DNA from: Dugong dugon
Taxonomy: Eukaryota; Chordata; Mammalia; Sirenia; Dugongidae
NCBI GenBank assembly: GCA_030035585.1
Contig: CM057462.1
Location: forward strand, 66,250,734-66,314,733
Length of the DNA stretch: 64,000 bases
Direction of reading: 5' to 3'
The notes below the pieces were generated by a model, which was not told the origin of the DNA, ran no database searches, and saw only the letters and a list, made by a program, of their open reading frames with translations. This document shows positions 1 to 12,024 of the stretch, one piece after another (the stretch's first letter is position 1; the number at the start of each line of letters is the position of its first letter). The position numbers and the translations under genes are program-made.

Positions 1-2205
1 GGTGTAATCCACACTGGTCTTTAATCTTCATCAGTAAGTACTTCAAGTTCTCTTCACTTTCAGCAAGCAAGGTTGTGTCATCTGCATAACGCAGGTTGTT
101 AATGCATCTTCCTCCAATCCTGATGCCTCACCCTTCTTCATATAGTTCAGCTTCTCGGATTATATGCTTAGCATACAGACAGAATAAGTATGGTGAAAGG
201 ATACAACCCTGGCACACACCCTTCCTGACTTTAAACCACTCAGTATCCCCTTGTTCTATTTGAACGACTGCCTCTTCATCTATGTGGAAGTTCCTCCTGA
301 GCACAATTAAGTGTTCTGGAACTCCCATTCTTCACAATGTCATCCATAATTTGTTAGGATTCACACAGTCAAATGCCTTTGCAGTCAGTAAACCACAGGT
401 AAACATCTTTCTGGTATTCTCTGCTTTCAGCCAGGATCAATGTGACATCAGCAATAATATCCCTGGTTCCAAGTCCTCTACTGAATCTGGCTTGAATTTC
501 TGGCAGTTCCTTGTCGACATACTGCTGCAACTGCTTTTGAATGATCTTCAGAGAAATTTTACTTGTGTGTGATATTAATGATATTGTTCAATAACTTCCA
601 CATTTGGTTGGATCACCTTTCTTTGGAATGGGCACAAATATGGATCTTTTTCAGTCATCTGGCTAGGTAGCTGTCTTCCAAACTTCTTGGCGTAGACAAG
701 TGAGTGCTTCCAGCATTGCATCCATTTGTTGAAACATCTCAACTGGTATTCCATCAATTCCTGGAGACTTGTTTTTCTCCAATGCCTGCAGTGCAACTGG
801 AACCTCTTCCTTCAGTACCATCGGTTCCTGATCATATGCTACCTCCTGCAGTGGCTGAACGTCTACCAATTCTCTTTGGTATTGTGACTCTGTGTATTTC
901 TTCCATCTTCTTTTGATGTTTCCTGCAATGTTTAATATTTTCCCCATAGAATCCTTCAATATTGCAACTCGAGGCTTGAATTTTTTCTTCAGTTCTTTCT
1001 GCTTGAGAAATGCCAAGTGTGTTCTTCCCTTTTGGTTTTCTAACTCCAGGTTTTTGCACATGTCATTGTAATACTTTACTTTGTCTTCTTGAGCTGCCCT
1101 TTGAAATCTTCTGTTCAGTCTTTTACTTCAGCATTTCTTCCTTTTGCTTTAGCTACTCAATGTTCAAAAGTTTCAGAGTCTTTTCTGACATCCATTTTTG
1201 TCTTTTCTTTCTTTCCTGACTTTTTAATGACCTCTTGCTTTCTTCATGTATGATGTCCTTGATGTCATTCCACAACTCGTCTGGTCTTCGGTGATTAGTG
1301 TTCAACATGTCAAATCTACTGTTGAGATGGTCTCTAAATTCAGGTGGGATATACTCAAGGTTGTACTTTGGCTCTCGTGGAGTTGTTCTAATTTTCTTCA
1401 GCTTCAATTTGAACTTTTATATGAGCAATTGATGGTCTGTTCCGCAGTTGGCCCCTGACCTTGTTTTAACTAATGATATTGAGCTTTTCCATCGTCTCTT
1501 TCCACAGATGCACTCAGTTTGATTCCTGTATATTCCACCTGGAGAGGTCCACGTGTATAGTTGCCGTTTATGTTGTTGAAAAAAGGTATTTGCAATGAAG
1601 AAGTTATTGGTTTTACAAAATTCTATCATGCAATCTCCAGCACTGTTTCTATCACCAAGGCCGTATTTTTCAACTACAGATCCTTCTTGTTTCCAACTTT
1701 TGCATTCCCATCACCAATAATTATCAATGCATCCTGACTGCATGTTCGATCAATCTCGGACTGCAGAAGCTGGTAAAAATCTTCAAGTTTTTCATCTTTG
1801 GCATTAGTGGTTGGTGGGTAAATTTGAACAACAGTTGTATTAACTGGTCTTCCTTGTAGGCATATGGATATTATCCTATCACTGACAGCACTGTACTTCA
1901 GGATAGATCTTGAAATGTTCTTTTTGATGATGAATGTGCCATTTCTCTTGAAGTTGTCATTCCCAGCATAGAAGAATATGATTGTCGGATACGAAATGGT
2001 CAACATCAGTCCATTTCAGCTCACTAATGCCTAGGATATCGATGTTTATGTGTTCCATTTCATTTCTGATGATTTCCAATTTTCCTAGAGTCATACTTCG
2101 TACATTCCACATTCCAATTATTAATTGATGTTTGCAGCTGTTTCTTCTCATTTTGAGCCGTGCCACATCAGCAAATGAAGGTCCTGAAAGCTTTTCCCCA
2201 TCCAT
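1..2205 (-). pseudogene. RTE endonuclease-reverse transcriptase ORF, decayed
   Basis: This is the remnant of the single RTE protein, which nicks target DNA and copies the element's RNA at the nick. Reading from 2205 downward: residues MWNVRSM, then ISELKW (start of the APE-type endonuclease), about 2205-1957; a second endonuclease block ending IIGDGNAKVG, 2006-1674; a third ending GTDHQLLI, matching the family's GSDH-type catalytic end, 1629-1417; the linker and RT thumb side with NKSPGIDGIPVEMF, 1061-663; and the RT palm with VCQGCILSPYLF, 328-128. Blocks lie in different frames and are separated by stops, so no full protein can be made. The D-to-G change in GDGNAKVG, where the family has GDWNAKVG, is also visible. 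Confidence 0.85.
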
Positions 2206-2506
2206 GTTATCTAGGTCAACTCTACTTTGAGGAGGCAGCTCTTCCCAGTCGTATTTCGAGTGCCTTCCAACCTGAGGGGTTCATCTTCCAGCAGCATATT
2301 AGACAATGTTCTGCTGTTATTCATAAGGTTTTCATTGGCTAATTTTTTTTTCAGCAGTTGATCATCATGTCCTTCTTCCTAGTCTGTAAGCTCCACTGAA
2401 ACCTGTCCACCATGTGTGACCCTGCTGGTGTTGAAATACCAGTGGTGTAACTTTCAGCATCACAGCAACATTCAAGGCACAACAGTATGACAAACTGACA
2501 GCTAAT
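1..2506 (-). mobile_element. RTE (BovB-like) LINE, copy 1, cut by window edge
   Basis: A minus-strand RTE-clade LINE. Its 5' end lies near 2506, where the sequence matches the start of the RTE derivative at 51531. A 5' UTR of about 300 bp runs down to an ATG at 2205, followed by endonuclease and then reverse-transcriptase sequence down to position 1. The 3' end lies outside the window. Similar text recurs in copies 2 (30176-34278) and 3 (41628-44057). The reading frame is broken into several pieces, so the copy is inactive. Confidence 0.9.
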
Positions 2507-2540
2507 GTTATTTATATTATCATTATTATTATAATAAAAG

Positions 2541-2731
2541 CCAGTTGCCATTGAGTCCATTCCAACTCATGGTGACCCCATGTGTTACAGCAGAACTGCA
2601 TTCCATGGGGCTTTCAACTTTCAGGAGCAGATCACCAGGCCTTTCTTCTGAGGTGCCTCTGGGTGTGTTCAAACTGCCAACCTTTTGGTTAGTATCTAAG
2701 CACTTAACCATTTATGCCACCTGGGGACTCC
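2541..2731 (-). mobile_element. AfroSINE-type SINE, long form
   Basis: Read on the minus strand: a tRNA-like head (B-box-like sequence near 2680), a middle block, and a tail resembling the RTE 3' end near 2545-2580. The length is about 190 bp, the longer of two size classes seen here. It lies just beyond the 5' end of RTE copy 1. Confidence 0.85.
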
Positions 2732-2749
2732 ATTAAGTAATTGCTGTTA

Positions 2750-2937
2750 GTTGCCATCAAGTTGATTCCAACTCATGGTTATTTCATGTGTTACAGAGTA
2801 GAACTGCTCTATAGGGTTTTCTTAGATGTAATCTTAACTGAAGCAGATCACTAGGCCTTTTCTTCAGTGGTACTTACAGTGGGTTTGAACTTCAGGTTAG
2901 CAGTTGACTGCAAAGTGTTTTCACCACCTAGGGACCT
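2750..2937 (-). mobile_element. AfroSINE-type SINE, diverged
   Basis: Same family and orientation as its neighbour at 2541-2731, but more diverged. The RTE-like tail is at 2751-2790 and the tRNA-like head at 2880-2937. Confidence 0.8.
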
Positions 2938-2940
2938 TCC

Positions 2941-3960
2941 CATTATTGTAACAGCTATCATTACATGTGTATTATATGCAGATATTATGCTGAGTATTTT
3001 TTTAATTAATTTTTTATTGTGCTTTAGATGAAAGTTTACAGCTCAAGTTAATTTCTCATTCAAAATTCATACACACATTGCTCCGTGACATTGGTTGCAA
3101 TCCTCACAATGTGTCAGCATGCTCCCCCTTTCCAACCAGGGTTCCCTGTGTCCATTCGTCCAGCTCCTGTCCCTTCCTGCCTTCTTGTCTTGCCCCTGGA
3201 CAGGAGGTGCCCATTTGATCTCGTATATTTGACTGAACTAAGAAGCATTTTCCGCATGTGTGTTATTTTTCATTTTATAGGCCTGTCTAATCTTTGCCTA
3301 AAAAGTGGGCTTTGGGAATGGTTTCAGATCTGGGTTAGCAAAGTGTCTGGGGGCCATAGTTTCAGGGGTTCCTTCAGTCTCTGTAAGACCAGGAAGTCTG
3401 ATCTTTTTTTGTGAATCTGAGTTCTGTTCTACATTTTTCTCCCACTCTGTCTGGGACTCTTTGCTGTGATCCCTGTCAGAGTGATAGCCAGGCTCCATCT
3501 AGTACTTCTGGTCTAAAGCTGGTGGAGTCTCTGGTTCATGTGGTCCCTCAGTTCTTTGGGCTGATATTTTCCTTGTGTGTTTTGGTTTTCTTCATTCTCT
3601 GTTGCTCTGGTGGAATGGAACAATAGATGTATCTTAGATGGCCGCTCGCAAGCTTTTAGGACCCCAGACGCTACTCACCAAAGAGGGATTAGAACATTTT
3701 CTTTATGAACTATATTATGCCAATTGACCTAGATGTCCCCTGAGACTATGGTCCCCAGGCCCCAACCCCAGCTACTCGGTCTCTCAATATGCTGAGTATT
3801 TTAATGACATCATCTTGTTGAACCCTCACCACTTAATATCATTACCCCTTTTTATCAATGAGGAAATTATGTCCAGAGAAGTTTAGAATCTTTCTCAAAG
3901 GTCACAGTCAGTAGAAAACCAAGAATATGAACCCAAACTATGCTCTTAATTACACTGCCT
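2941..3960 (-). mobile_element. MIR SINE split by an L1 insertion
   Basis: An ancient mammal-wide SINE in minus orientation occupies 2941-3000 and 3788-3960. The two halves join in the right order once the L1 at 3001-3787 is removed; the second half carries the family's 'gaggaaat...gtccagagaa' region and a tail of tRNA-derived sequence. Confidence 0.7.
3001..3787 (-). mobile_element. 5'-truncated L1, 3' UTR only, with target-site duplication
   Basis: Minus-strand L1 tail that begins with a T-rich stretch and runs through the long 3' UTR shared with the copies at 9800-11436, 23694-24549, 29130-30170 and 54575-57321. It is flanked by a perfect 15-bp duplication, TATGCTGAGTATTTT, at 2986-3000 and 3788-3802, which marks a retrotransposition event into a MIR. 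Confidence 0.85.
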
Positions 3961-4299
3961 CCCCTGCCAAAAACAAACAACAACCAATCTCATAAAAAAG
4001 AAGAAATCTTACAAATCTTCTAACATGAAATAGCCCAGCTTGGGGAGAACTATAACCATATGTGAATACTGATACTCTACCCATTTCACTATGGTAAAAA
4101 TTGAAGCATTGATGTTCATTAGCTTGATCTGGACACTGAATAAAATTAGGCACAGTCTGAGATTTAATCGGGTAAAAGTAGATTAAATTTAGGACATATC
4201 TACTCCAAACTATCAGTTCATAGGTATCATATTTTAAATATTCATAGAGACAAAAATGCAAAAGAAATAACGTAGGCTTGCAGGCACACATGAATGTGA

Positions 4300-4372
4300 T
4301 GATGAAAGAGAGAGAGAAGGAAAAGAAAGAAGTGGAGTGGGAAAAGGAAGGGGGAGGGAGGGAGGAGGAATG
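4300..4372. repeat. Purine-rich low-complexity tract
   Basis: A GA/GGA-rich stretch of about 70 bases, almost free of pyrimidines on the plus strand. It could form unusual DNA structure but shows no gene signal. Confidence 0.8.
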
Positions 4373-5470
4373 TGTCCCCAGAAATGGAAACTGGAGAGCA
4401 GAAAAAAAGAAGCATCAAGTGTACTTCTGAAAACCCATTAAGAAAAGGCAGAATTCTTTCAGTGTTAGATACGAGTTGTGGTTTTAATAAACCATAACCC
4501 TATGCCTGTATGCAGAGATCCATCAAAACAGAAAGGCTGGGAGCAGAATACCTGCCCACACTGAGGTCATGGAGGACAAACTACAACAGAGGCAGGAGAC
4601 AGATTGGGGTCTGGTCTGGATGTGCCACCTATCAGCCACTCTCTTGAATTATCAAGTATTCCGAGTGCCTCTCAGTGGATTCTCTGCCTCCAGCTCTCTT
4701 TCTTTTTCTTCATTTAAAGATAAGCATGATAAGATGGTAATACTCCTCTGGGATGATTTTCCAGAAGAGGGGGAGGGGAAACAAGCTGGGTAATCCCTTT
4801 CTCAAAGAGAGCAATAAATCCTGTCTTGTGCATGTAGCAGATGTGAACAAAGAAGATGGAGCAGATCTCTTCTTGGCAAATTCCCTCCTACTATTCCCTC
4901 TGTAGCAATTACACGTAACTGCCTGTGCACACAGAGAGAAGAAACCCAGAGAAAATCAGTATTTCCTTTAACAAGCAAGGCAGCTAGCAATGAATGGCTA
5001 ATGAAAATGCAGAAAGGTTATGACTTCCTTTGTCTTACATGTGGTTCTAGCAGAACTCAACTATATATAATATTTCCAGAGGTGTGGCCCAGAGCATAGA
5101 AGCTGACACTTTTTTAGAATGCTTCTGGTTCATGCTTCTTGAACAGGGGAAAAGTTTAGTGGTACCAATGGTGCCCCCATCATGCTTCCTGGCAGATAAT
5201 ATACGGGATCTGATGTCATGAAATAAGTAACCTAGGGGAAGTCAGAAGTTTTGGACTGTATCATCATCATCATTATCCTGGTAAGTGTCTGGAACAAAGG
5301 AGATAATGGTCTTTTATGCTCTATTCTCTGCCAGTCAGTACACATTGGAGGTAGAGTTTTACGTTCAAATCTAGCTCTTACATCCTGAACGTGACACAGA
5401 CAAACAGTCTCATTTAAAAGAAAACAAGGATAGAGAGGGCTTAAGAAACTGAGAAGGTATAATCAGGAGA
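4373..5470. other. Unassigned sequence, no gene seen
   Basis: Mostly unique-looking AT-rich DNA. The short open frames here have no recognisable protein similarity and no splice context. I see no clear repeat. Confidence 0.5.
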
Positions 5471-5479
5471 AGAAAAGAC

Positions 5480-5830
5480 TCAGGAGAAACATGAGTACAT
5501 TTTCAAATATCTGGAGGGATCTCATACTGAGGAGAGATGAGATTTGTTCTACTTGTTCTATATGACCCCCAGGGAGAGAACTAGGACTAGCGGGCGGACG
5601 CTACAGGCAGACAGACTTCAACTCATTACTAGAAGTATCTTCTAACAGTCAGAGGTACCCAAAGGTGGGATGAGCTCTCTGGGAAGGTAGGAATTTGCTA
5701 TCATTGGGGTGTAAAAGCAGAGGTAAAATAATATCTTGATGGAGATACTAAACTGTCAGGAAGAAGACTGAGGTGACTAGGTGACCTTTAAAGTCCTTTC
5801 CAAACCTGAGATCCAATAATTTCATGGGGA
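5480..5830 (+). mobile_element. Possible L3/CR1-like LINE 3' fragment
   Basis: The end of this stretch (5770-5828) has the 'gtcctttccaaacctgagat' style ending typical of mammalian L3/CR1 3' ends. It is old and diverged; the 5' limit is a guess. Confidence 0.4.
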
Positions 5831-6044
5831 TACAGACTTCCTGGTTTCTTATTACAACACTGTGGAAGTTTAGGGTTTGCATGGTTAGCATATGTATCTA
5901 CAATACCGACTTCTTCTCTGAAGGCTTACAGAGATGTGATATGAGAGCACAAGAAATAAGAACAAAATTATCTTCCTTCCCTTTTGCTTCTTCATCTCCC
6001 ACTTACTGGCACTGTGGGAGGTATTTTATACAGTTTAATCTTTC

Positions 6045-6178
6045 AGAGTCAAGTTCTAGCTAGACTACTTTATGACTATGTTCTGGTTACATATCATCTT
6101 TGGTTTTCACTTTTCTCATTTGTAAAATGAAGGGGTTGAACTTGCTTCATGATCTATAGGGTCCCTTTAAGCTCTACT
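6045..6178 (+). mobile_element. MIR-family SINE fragment
   Basis: Contains the MIR-like block 'ttctcatttgtaaaatga' and downstream text in plus orientation. It is an ancient relic. Confidence 0.55.
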
Positions 6179-6181
6179 ATT

Positions 6182-6379
6182 GGTCCCTGGATGGTACAAA
6201 CGATTTGGGCTCAACTACTAACCTACAGGTTGGTGGTTCAAACTCACCCAATGGCACTATGGAAGAAAGGCCTAGCAATCTGCTTGCACAAAGATTACAG
6301 CCAAAAAAACCCCATGCAGCAGTTCTACTTTGTACCTCATGGGGTTGCCATGAGTTGGAATTGACTTGACAGCAACAGG
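6182..6379 (+). mobile_element. AfroSINE-type SINE, long form
   Basis: Plus-strand copy with a tRNA-like head (B-box-like 'ggttggtggttcaaactc'), the middle block, and the RTE-like tail ending at 6379. About 200 bp. Confidence 0.85.
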
Positions 6380-6814
6380 TAAGCTCTATTATATTATGAG
6401 CATACGGGGTAGCAGCAGCAGGGCCCAGCTCAGTTATTGCCTCCCTATCCACTACAACTTAACCTGACAGCTACCACTTTACTCTGAAAGCCCTTCCTTC
6501 TTTGAAATAATGAGCAATATGTATCTGATTTATTTTACTCAGTAAATACAGTCCTGAAAGGTTAAGTGTAAATGGAATTTTTATTTAAAAATGAAGTATA
6601 TTTTGAGCACACCAAGATGGCTAGTTAGTTAAAAGAAATCTTTATAAAAATAAGTCAATGTTCACTACAAAGTGATCTGTTGTGTAAATTCAAATTTTAT
6701 ATATTGGATTTTCTCTTATATCACTTTGTCCACCACTCAAGTCAGCCATGTCAAAGTCACACTGGAGACCTCCTTAGTGCTTGATAATCAGTCTGTTGGT
6801 ACAAACACAGAACT
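6380..6814. other. Unassigned sequence, no gene seen
   Basis: AT-rich intergenic or intronic DNA with no repeat or exon that I can recognise. Confidence 0.45.
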
Positions 6815-8492
6815 ACTAGGTTTGGAAAGAATGTTAAAAGTCATATAGTTCGACTTCTGGATAACATGGCACTATAGTCAGAAGCACCACGCAATCCCTC
6901 TGCAGCAAAACTCAGGAAAACTAAGTCAAACAGAGTTACACGTCAATCCTGAAACCCTAAGCATCAAAGGAAGAGATAAAGAACTCAGCCAAGTACTGAA
7001 TGGAATAAGAAACTGACTGAGAACACAGAGCGAGGAGAGATACATGCAGAGGTCCCCTATCAGCTACCGCAGCACAGATCCGCCATCTTGGACTCCTATC
7101 AGAGATCAGCGAACAGGGGGTATGGGAAAGCAGCTTCATGGAGCTTCCAGCAGGAGACAGAACAACCGGTAACCAGCGATATATGCTTTCCCACCCCCCA
7201 CCCTTCTTCAACCCAACTTAGTCTCCTCTGCTTCCTGCAGCCACAGTCTCCTGGCTGCGAAGGACCAGCTTTACCCCAATGTCACTTGGATTCCACCCGC
7301 CCGCACTGGCCGGCTCCCTGAGTGCCTTTTGTTGGCTGCTGGTGTTGCTTTTTTCTGCTTCTTTAGATTTCTTCCTTACCTCTCACTACCTCCCTCTCCT
7401 TTCTCTCAAATACCTGGCTCCATGTGCCATCTTTGCTTCTTCCTGAAAGGCTGCAAAACACCACTACACTGTGCAACTACTTCCCAGCCCATGCTGCCAT
7501 GCTAGTGGGACCCCCAGGGCTTTTTTGGTTGGTTGTTTGCTCTGATTTGATCTGTTTTGATTCTTTTTTTTTTTTTCCTTTTCCTGGCTTGGGAGCTCCT
7601 TCAAGCTGGGCAGTACCATGCGGCTTGGAAACTACTCCCTTACTCTGTGCAGAGGCACAGGGACATCCCTGGGGGCATTTCTGTTTTCTTGTATTTTTTT
7701 TTTTTTTGGTTTTGGTTTTCTTTACTGTTTCTTTGTTTTGTTTTCTTCTCTCTCTTATTCCCTTTTTGTCTTTCTTCATTTCCAGTTTCTCTATTTATTC
7801 ATTTTTTTCTTTTACCCTTTTTGTTTTCCTTTTTGTTTTTTCCCATTTCTCAGTCTCTCATCTCTCCACTCCAATAGCAAGCTCCCTTAGCACTCTTTTT
7901 CTTTGTTTTTGGCTCCTGTCCATCTCTCCTCTCTCTCCTCTTTCCCACATCCATCTTAGCTCCACACACCACAATCTACTCCGTCCTTCCTGCCTACCTG
8001 CACTGTGTGCTGAACATCACACTCCCAAGTAGCACAGGCACGACTTACTGGAACCTGCCCTGCACTGATTCCTGGTCCACACTGTTATCCCTGGTACATG
8101 CCACAAACAACCCATCCCAGCAACTCCCCTTCAGCTGGACCTGCCCTGCTGTACCATACCTGAGTGACTGACCCTGCCCATTGGAGAAGGAGGTGAAAAG
8201 TATCGTGCCCACAGATGAGTAAACAACAAAGAATGCACAGCCTGCCTACTCAGACATAACCAAATAAAACAAAACAGCAGGATGAAACAAACAAATCTAC
8301 AATCAATAAACGAGGAAAATAACCCCTGAATACCCCAAAGACAGCAGACAATATCAAAACATTTACAAAAACAGGACAGGATGGTTCCAGTAGGTGTCCA
8401 AAATAAAATACCAGATGACTTTCCAGTACAAGAAAAGGCACTACACCTAACTGATAGGGAACAAATCTCTAACATTCAGAATTATCCAAGAG

Positions 8493-9387
8493 TTGAAACA
8501 AAAAGCAGACAAAAATGAGGAAAAAATAGACAAATTCATAGAAAAGGCTGACAAATTCATGAAAAATACACACCAAAAAATGGAAGAATTCAAGAAAATA
8601 ATACAGGAACAAAATGCTAAAATAAATTCACAACTAGAAATCATACAAAAACAACAATTAGAAATCCAAAAGATAAACAACAAGATTTCACAAATGGACA
8701 GTGTCATAGAAGGGCTGAGGAACAGGTGTGAAACGATGGAAGATAGGATCAGCGAAATTGAAGACAAACACTTGGCTACAACTCTGCTGGAGGAAAAATC
8801 AGAAAAAAGAACAAAGAAAAATGAAGAAACCCTGAGAATTATGTGGGATACAATCAAAAGCAAAAATCTGCGAGTGATTGGAATTCCAGAACAGGGGAGA
8901 AAACAGAAAACACAGAGAGGATCATTGAAGAACTGCTGACAGAAGACTTCCCAAATATCATGAAAGATGAAAAGCTGACCACCTAAGAAGCTCAACGAAC
9001 CCCATATAGGATAGACCCCAAAAGAAAATCACCAAGGCATGTCACAATTACACTCAATAAAACCAAAGACAAAGAATCTCGAGAGCAGCTCGAGAAAAAC
9101 AAAAAGTCACATACAGAGGAGAAACAATAAGACTAAGCTCAGATTATTTGGCAGAAACCATGCAGGCAAGAAGGCAATGGGATGATATATATAAAACCTT
9201 GAAAGAAAAAAATTGCCAGCCAAGAGTAATACATGCTGCAAAACTCTCACTCAAATATGATGGTGAAATTAGGTCACTTCCAGATAAACAGAAATTAAGG
9301 GACTATGTAAAAACCAAACCAAACTTACAAGACTTATTAAAGGGAGATCTGCGATCTGAGAACAAACAACATCAGACCAAAGGCTGA
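8493..9387 (+). pseudogene. L1 ORF1 (RNA-binding coiled-coil protein), decayed
   Basis: Remnant of the L1 nucleic-acid chaperone ORF1p, which forms trimers and coats L1 RNA. The frame at 8493-8939 gives about 148 residues: a charged, heptad-rich coiled coil for the first 110 or so, then the start of the RNA-recognition domain (IKSKNLRVIGIPE). The C-terminal domain lies in another frame at 9148-9387 (AETMQARRQWDDIYKTLKE and KLSLKYDGEIRSLPDKQKL), with stops and a frameshift between the blocks. A second decayed ORF1 occurs at 31484-32290. Confidence 0.85.
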
Positions 9388-9799
9388 ATCTAGGACACAG
9401 GATTGTTATTAGCCAGATACCAACCTAGGAAATGAACTCTTAAGGACTATGCATAACCAAAAGAATTACAACAGGGAACCAGAGAGGTTAATCTGTAAAT
9501 GACAACAGCATCAGAACAATAAAAGAGGGAATAAACGGTGTAGGTTATAGAACCTTCTAATGGAGACGAAGGCAAAGCGATACCAAGTAAAAATAGACTA
9601 GTTCAAATCTAGGAAGATAAGGGTAAATTTCAAAGTAACCACTAAGAAAGTTAACCTAGTCATCAAAACAAAGAAGAAAAACATAAAGCCTCAGTAAAAA
9701 CAAAACCTACAAAAACAAAAGAAATGAAAAAAAAAAAAAATCCACAAACAAAAGGAACTCAGAACAGGAGAGTAAGAGGAACAAAGAAAACGTCAGCAC

Positions 9800-11436
9800 C
9801 ACAGAAAAAAGCACTACAAAATGCAATCCCACTCCTAGAAATATATCCTAGAGAAATAAGAGCTGTCACACAAATAGACATATGCACACCCATATTCATT
9901 GCAGCACTGTTCACAACAGCAAAAAGATAGAAACAACCCAGACACCCGTCAACAGATGAATGGATAAAAAACTATGGCACATACACACAAGGAAGTATTA
10001 TGCAACAAGAAAGAAGAATGATGATCCTGTGAAGCATCTCATAACATGGATGAAACTGGAGGACATTATGCTGAGTGAAATAAGTCAATCACAAAAGGAC
10101 AAATACTTTATGAGATCTCTACTGTAAAAACTCATGTAAGTTTACACACAAAAAGAAACAATCTTTGTTGGTTATGAAGGATGGGAGGAGTAGAGGGGAA
10201 CTAAACAGACAATAGGTAAGTGATAACTTTGGTGAAGGGTAAGACAGTACACAATACTGCGGAAGCCAGCATAACTTGTACAAGGAAAGGTCATGGAAGC
10301 TCCATAGACAGTTCCAAACTCCCTAAGGGATGGACTTGCTGGGTGGACGGCTGTGGGGACCACGATTTTGGGGAATGTCGAGCTCAACTGGCATAACACA
10401 GTTTCTAAAGACAATGTTCTACATTCTACCTTGGTGAGTAGCGTCTGGGGTCTTAAAAGCCTGTGAGCAGCCATCTAAGATATTTCACTGGTCTCACCCC
10501 TTTGGAAGCAAAGGAGAATGAAGAGAACAAGGCACAAGGAAAAGATCAGTCCAAAGGACTAATGGACCCCACCACCACGGCCTCCGCCGGACTGAGTCCA
10601 GTACAGCTACATGGTGCCCGGCTACCATCACTGACTCCTCAGGCTGGGATCACAATAGAGGGTCCTGGACAGAGCTGGAAAAGGATGTAGAACAAAATTC
10701 TAACTCACAAAAAAAAAGACCAGATTTACTGGCCTGACAGACTGGAGAAACCCCAAGAGTATGGCCCCTGGACACCCTTTCAGCTCAGTGGTGAAGTCAC
10801 TCCCGAAGTTCACCGTTCAGCTGGGGACTGGACAGCCTCATAAAACAAAACAGGACTAATGAGGCACAGCAGTCCAGGGACAAGAAGTAGAAGGCAGGAG
10901 GGGACAGGAAAGCTGGTGATAGGGAACCCAAGGTTGAGAAGGGACATTGTTGACACGTCGTGGGGTTGTTAACCATTGTCACAGGGCAATATGTGTACTA
11001 ACTGCTTAATGAGAAACTATTTGTTCTTCAAACCTTCATCTAAGGTACAAAAAAAAAATAAAAGAATTATCTATGTGAGATCAAATTGACAAGAGCAACT
11101 CAAAAGGTTTGATGGGAAGCCTAGGGGGCAGTGAGTTGAAGATAATGGTGATGGAATAATTTGGAACAGGATAGTGAGAATAGCAGCACAACTGGAAGAA
11201 TGTAATCGATGTTACTGAATTGAACACGTAGAAACTTTTGAAATGGTATAACTTTGGCTGTGGATATTTTCACCAAAAAAAAAAAAAGGTTCTCCAAGGT
11301 CGAGAAGGGAGAGTGTTGACATGTCATGGGGTAGTTAACCAATGTCATAAAACAATATGTGTCCTGACTGTTTAATAAGAAACTATTTGTTCTGTAAATC
11401 TTCATCTCAAGTACAATAAAAAAAGAGACACCAAAA
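9800..11436 (+). mobile_element. L1 3' segments (ORF2 tail and 3' UTR) lodged in the half-L1
   Basis: Starts near the ORF2 C-terminus (LLEIYPREIRAVTQIDICTP then FIAALFTTAKR, about 9829-9930), runs through the long 3' UTR with the shared phrase 'gtcttaaaagcctgtgagca' near 10450, and reaches an A-rich end near 11070. A different L1 3' end (11080-11290) and another copy of the distal 3' UTR (11290-11430) follow, so at least two L1 tails are joined here. Confidence 0.65.
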
Positions 11437-11541
11437 TTACGGCACTAAACTCATACCTATCAATAATTACGCTGAATGTAAATGGACTAAATGCACCAAT
11501 AAATAGAGCGTGGCAGAATGGAAAAAAAAGTCACATAGTTC

Positions 11542-11800
11542 AGTGCCTCCTCCTCCCCATCTCCAATTTCACCAACGCTAGTCAATGCTGGAATCTTCTT
11601 TTTAACATCCTTACCAATTCTCTGCTTACACTTCCAGTGGTGAAGATCTCACACCTTCCCAGGAAGTCCCTTCCATGTTTGGTAGTGGCTCTTAGCCTTA
11701 GGGAAGATTGATTCTCAATCTTTTTCTGTCTCAATAACCCTGAGGGAATCCCAGCACATTTCCATCAGTAAAAATAGGTTTCACATACAACCAGAGTTTA
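11542..11800 (-). mobile_element. L3/CR1-like LINE fragment, split by the half-L1
   Basis: Minus-strand text here, together with 6815-6851 on the far side of the half-L1, resembles a mammalian L3/CR1 3' region. The element was there first and the L1 landed inside it. Confidence 0.45.
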
Positions 11801-12024
11801 ATAGAGGTTCTCTTTGGAGAACAGTATGGCGACAGCAGGAAACTCTTCACTTCTAATTCAACACCCTGCCTTCCAACATTACTCTTTTATGATCTGTTCA
11901 TCTTCTCTTTACCATGTTGGGATAGCACGCTTCCTAATTACTCAAACTAAGTACTCACTCCAAGCTTAAGGGTGTTTTTACCACATATGCCCAGATTTCT
12001 CTTCCTCTATTATGAAGACTCTGC

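Larger units (their letters stand above)
6852..11525 (+). mobile_element. Half-L1: L1 with 5' UTR and ORF1, ORF2 nearly absent
   Basis: An L1 insertion bounded by a 16-bp near-perfect target-site duplication (AAAAGTCATATAGTTC at 6836-6851; one mismatch at 11526-11541). Order: 5' UTR with long pyrimidine runs (about 6852-8490), ORF1 (8493-9387), the inter-ORF region, L1 3' segments (about 9800-11436), then about 80 bp resembling the very start of ORF2 (11440-11520, translating near LNVNGLNAPIN) and an A-run. Nearly all of ORF2 is missing. HAL1 half-LINEs in mammals are built this way. The 3' segments in the middle are best read as a later insertion, but I could not define their own target-site duplication. 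Confidence 0.7.

Noticed and set aside
1-2506. Horizontal transfer of BovB from reptiles
   Set aside because: BovB/RTE transfer between vertebrates is documented, but nothing in this window alone can show donor or timing.
7424-8032. Open frame of 202 codons, hydrophobic, looks membrane-like
   Set aside because: It reads the pyrimidine-rich 5' UTR of the half-L1; the F/L/S-rich text is a composition artefact.
8493-8939. A host coiled-coil protein gene
   Set aside because: It is the coiled-coil half of L1 ORF1, followed in another frame by the ORF1 C-terminal domain.
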